Shown: positions 14,539 to 14,813 of the stretch, piece after piece
Layout of the letters: the number at the start of each line of letters is the position of its first letter
Numbering within the stretch: position 1 is the first letter of the stretch
Assembly (NCBI GenBank): GCA_964424205.1
Contig: CAYRIF010000066.1
Location: forward strand, 1 to 14,813
Length of the DNA stretch: 14,813 nucleotides
Direction of reading: 5' to 3'
DNA from: CAYRIF01 sp964424205
GTDB taxonomy: Bacteria > Bacteroidota > Bacteroidia > Cytophagales > Cyclobacteriaceae
Made by a program: the position numbers and the translations under genes
The notes under the pieces: generated by a model
What the model was told of the DNA's origin: nothing
What the model saw: only the letters and a program-made list of their open reading frames with translations
The model's database searches: none

Positions 14539-14556
14539 TATATTCCTAGGAATATA
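14539..14556. promoter_or_regulatory. Perfect 18-bp palindrome before the FMN reductase operon, candidate MarR operator
   Basis: TATATTCCTAGGAATATA is a perfect inverted repeat, 39 nt upstream of the reductase ATG and 13 nt upstream of the TAACTTTG element. It shares the consensus TATWTTCCWWGGAAWATA with the copy before pirin. A bound dimer would cover the -33 region. The regulator gene two genes downstream makes autorepression likely. Confidence 0.78.
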
Positions 14557-14813
14557 ATTACATGGACAATATTAATTACATTCCATCGCAGCCCATGTTT
14601 CCAATTTGGGTGATACGTACCCCATGGCACGCGTACGCTTGTAATCACTAATATTGATAATCACAAACCGGATAATCTGAAATCAAAAAAATGTCATATA
14701 TTTGGTCAGACTCAAATGTAAGTGTAAAAAGGAAGGATTAAAAGCGGTGATTGGAAGCGAGATGAGTAAGTTCAATTGTATATTGAATGTTTTTTTCATA
14801 GCATGGAGCACAA
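14557..14813. other. Non-coding stretch with short repeats upstream of the stress operon
   Basis: No gene is supported here. Visible structure includes a direct repeat TAATTACAT (14555-14563 and 14573-14581), an inverted repeat CGTAC/GTACG at 14616-14637, and outer arms GTGAT (14610-14614) and ATCAC (14644-14648). ATCAC occurs again at 14661-14665. A plus-strand frame from ATG 14762 is still open at the window edge after 17 codons and could be the start of a neighbouring gene, but too little is visible to judge. Confidence 0.4.

Noticed and set aside
14693..14813. Short frames on both strands at the right edge, such as a minus-strand MKKTFNIQ frame.
   Set aside because: They are short, have no recognisable family or ribosome site, and most end within the window after few codons.

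Overview
The window looks like a chromosomal segment of a Bacteroidota bacterium, most likely Cytophagales-like. The gene order purH-mreB-mreC-mreD-mrdA-rodA, the DUF4286 and DUF2520/UbiA-type genes, the low G+C, the weak Shine-Dalgarno sites and two exact matches to the Bacteroidota -7 promoter element TAnnTTTG all point this way. The assignment is an inference from gene content; no rRNA or other taxonomic marker is present. A run of 100 N at 10554-10653 shows this is a draft scaffold.

Region 1 (1-9971, minus strand) is a long, tightly packed gene train. Read in transcription order it holds a small DUF6958-like protein, a DUF2520 Rossmann-fold protein, a UbiA-family prenyltransferase, purN, purH, mreB, mreC, mreD, mrdA (PBP2) and rodA. 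Most junctions overlap or are separated by under 35 nt. The exceptions are a 96-nt gap before purH, with a -7-like element, and an 84-nt gap between mreB and mreC, with a strong hairpin. The last six genes join purine synthesis to the elongasome: the MreB filament, its membrane partners MreC and MreD, and the PBP2/RodA peptidoglycan synthase pair. Bases 1-206 contain no gene that I can support.

Region 2 (9972-12135, plus strand) begins with a 43-nt divergent promoter region and a small DUF4286 protein. A G+C-rich, hairpin-forming, repeat-like segment follows and runs into the assembly gap. After the gap comes an ABC exporter (membrane domain plus ATPase) whose first two membrane helices are missing.

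Region 3 (12144-14813, minus strand) is a small redox/electrophile-stress-like cluster: FMN-dependent reductase, a two-domain iron-sulfur protein (Fer4_19-like plus CDGSH), a MarR-family repressor, and pirin. The most interesting signal in the window lies here. Two perfect 18-bp palindromes, TATATTCCTAGGAATATA before the reductase and TATTTTCCATGGAAAATA before pirin, fit one consensus, TATWTTCCWWGGAAWATA. They flank the regulator gene and are very likely operators, presumably of this MarR protein. The upstream copy sits where the -33 promoter region should be, just ahead of an exact TAACTTTG (-7) element. The final 257 bases hold short inverted and direct repeats but no supported gene.
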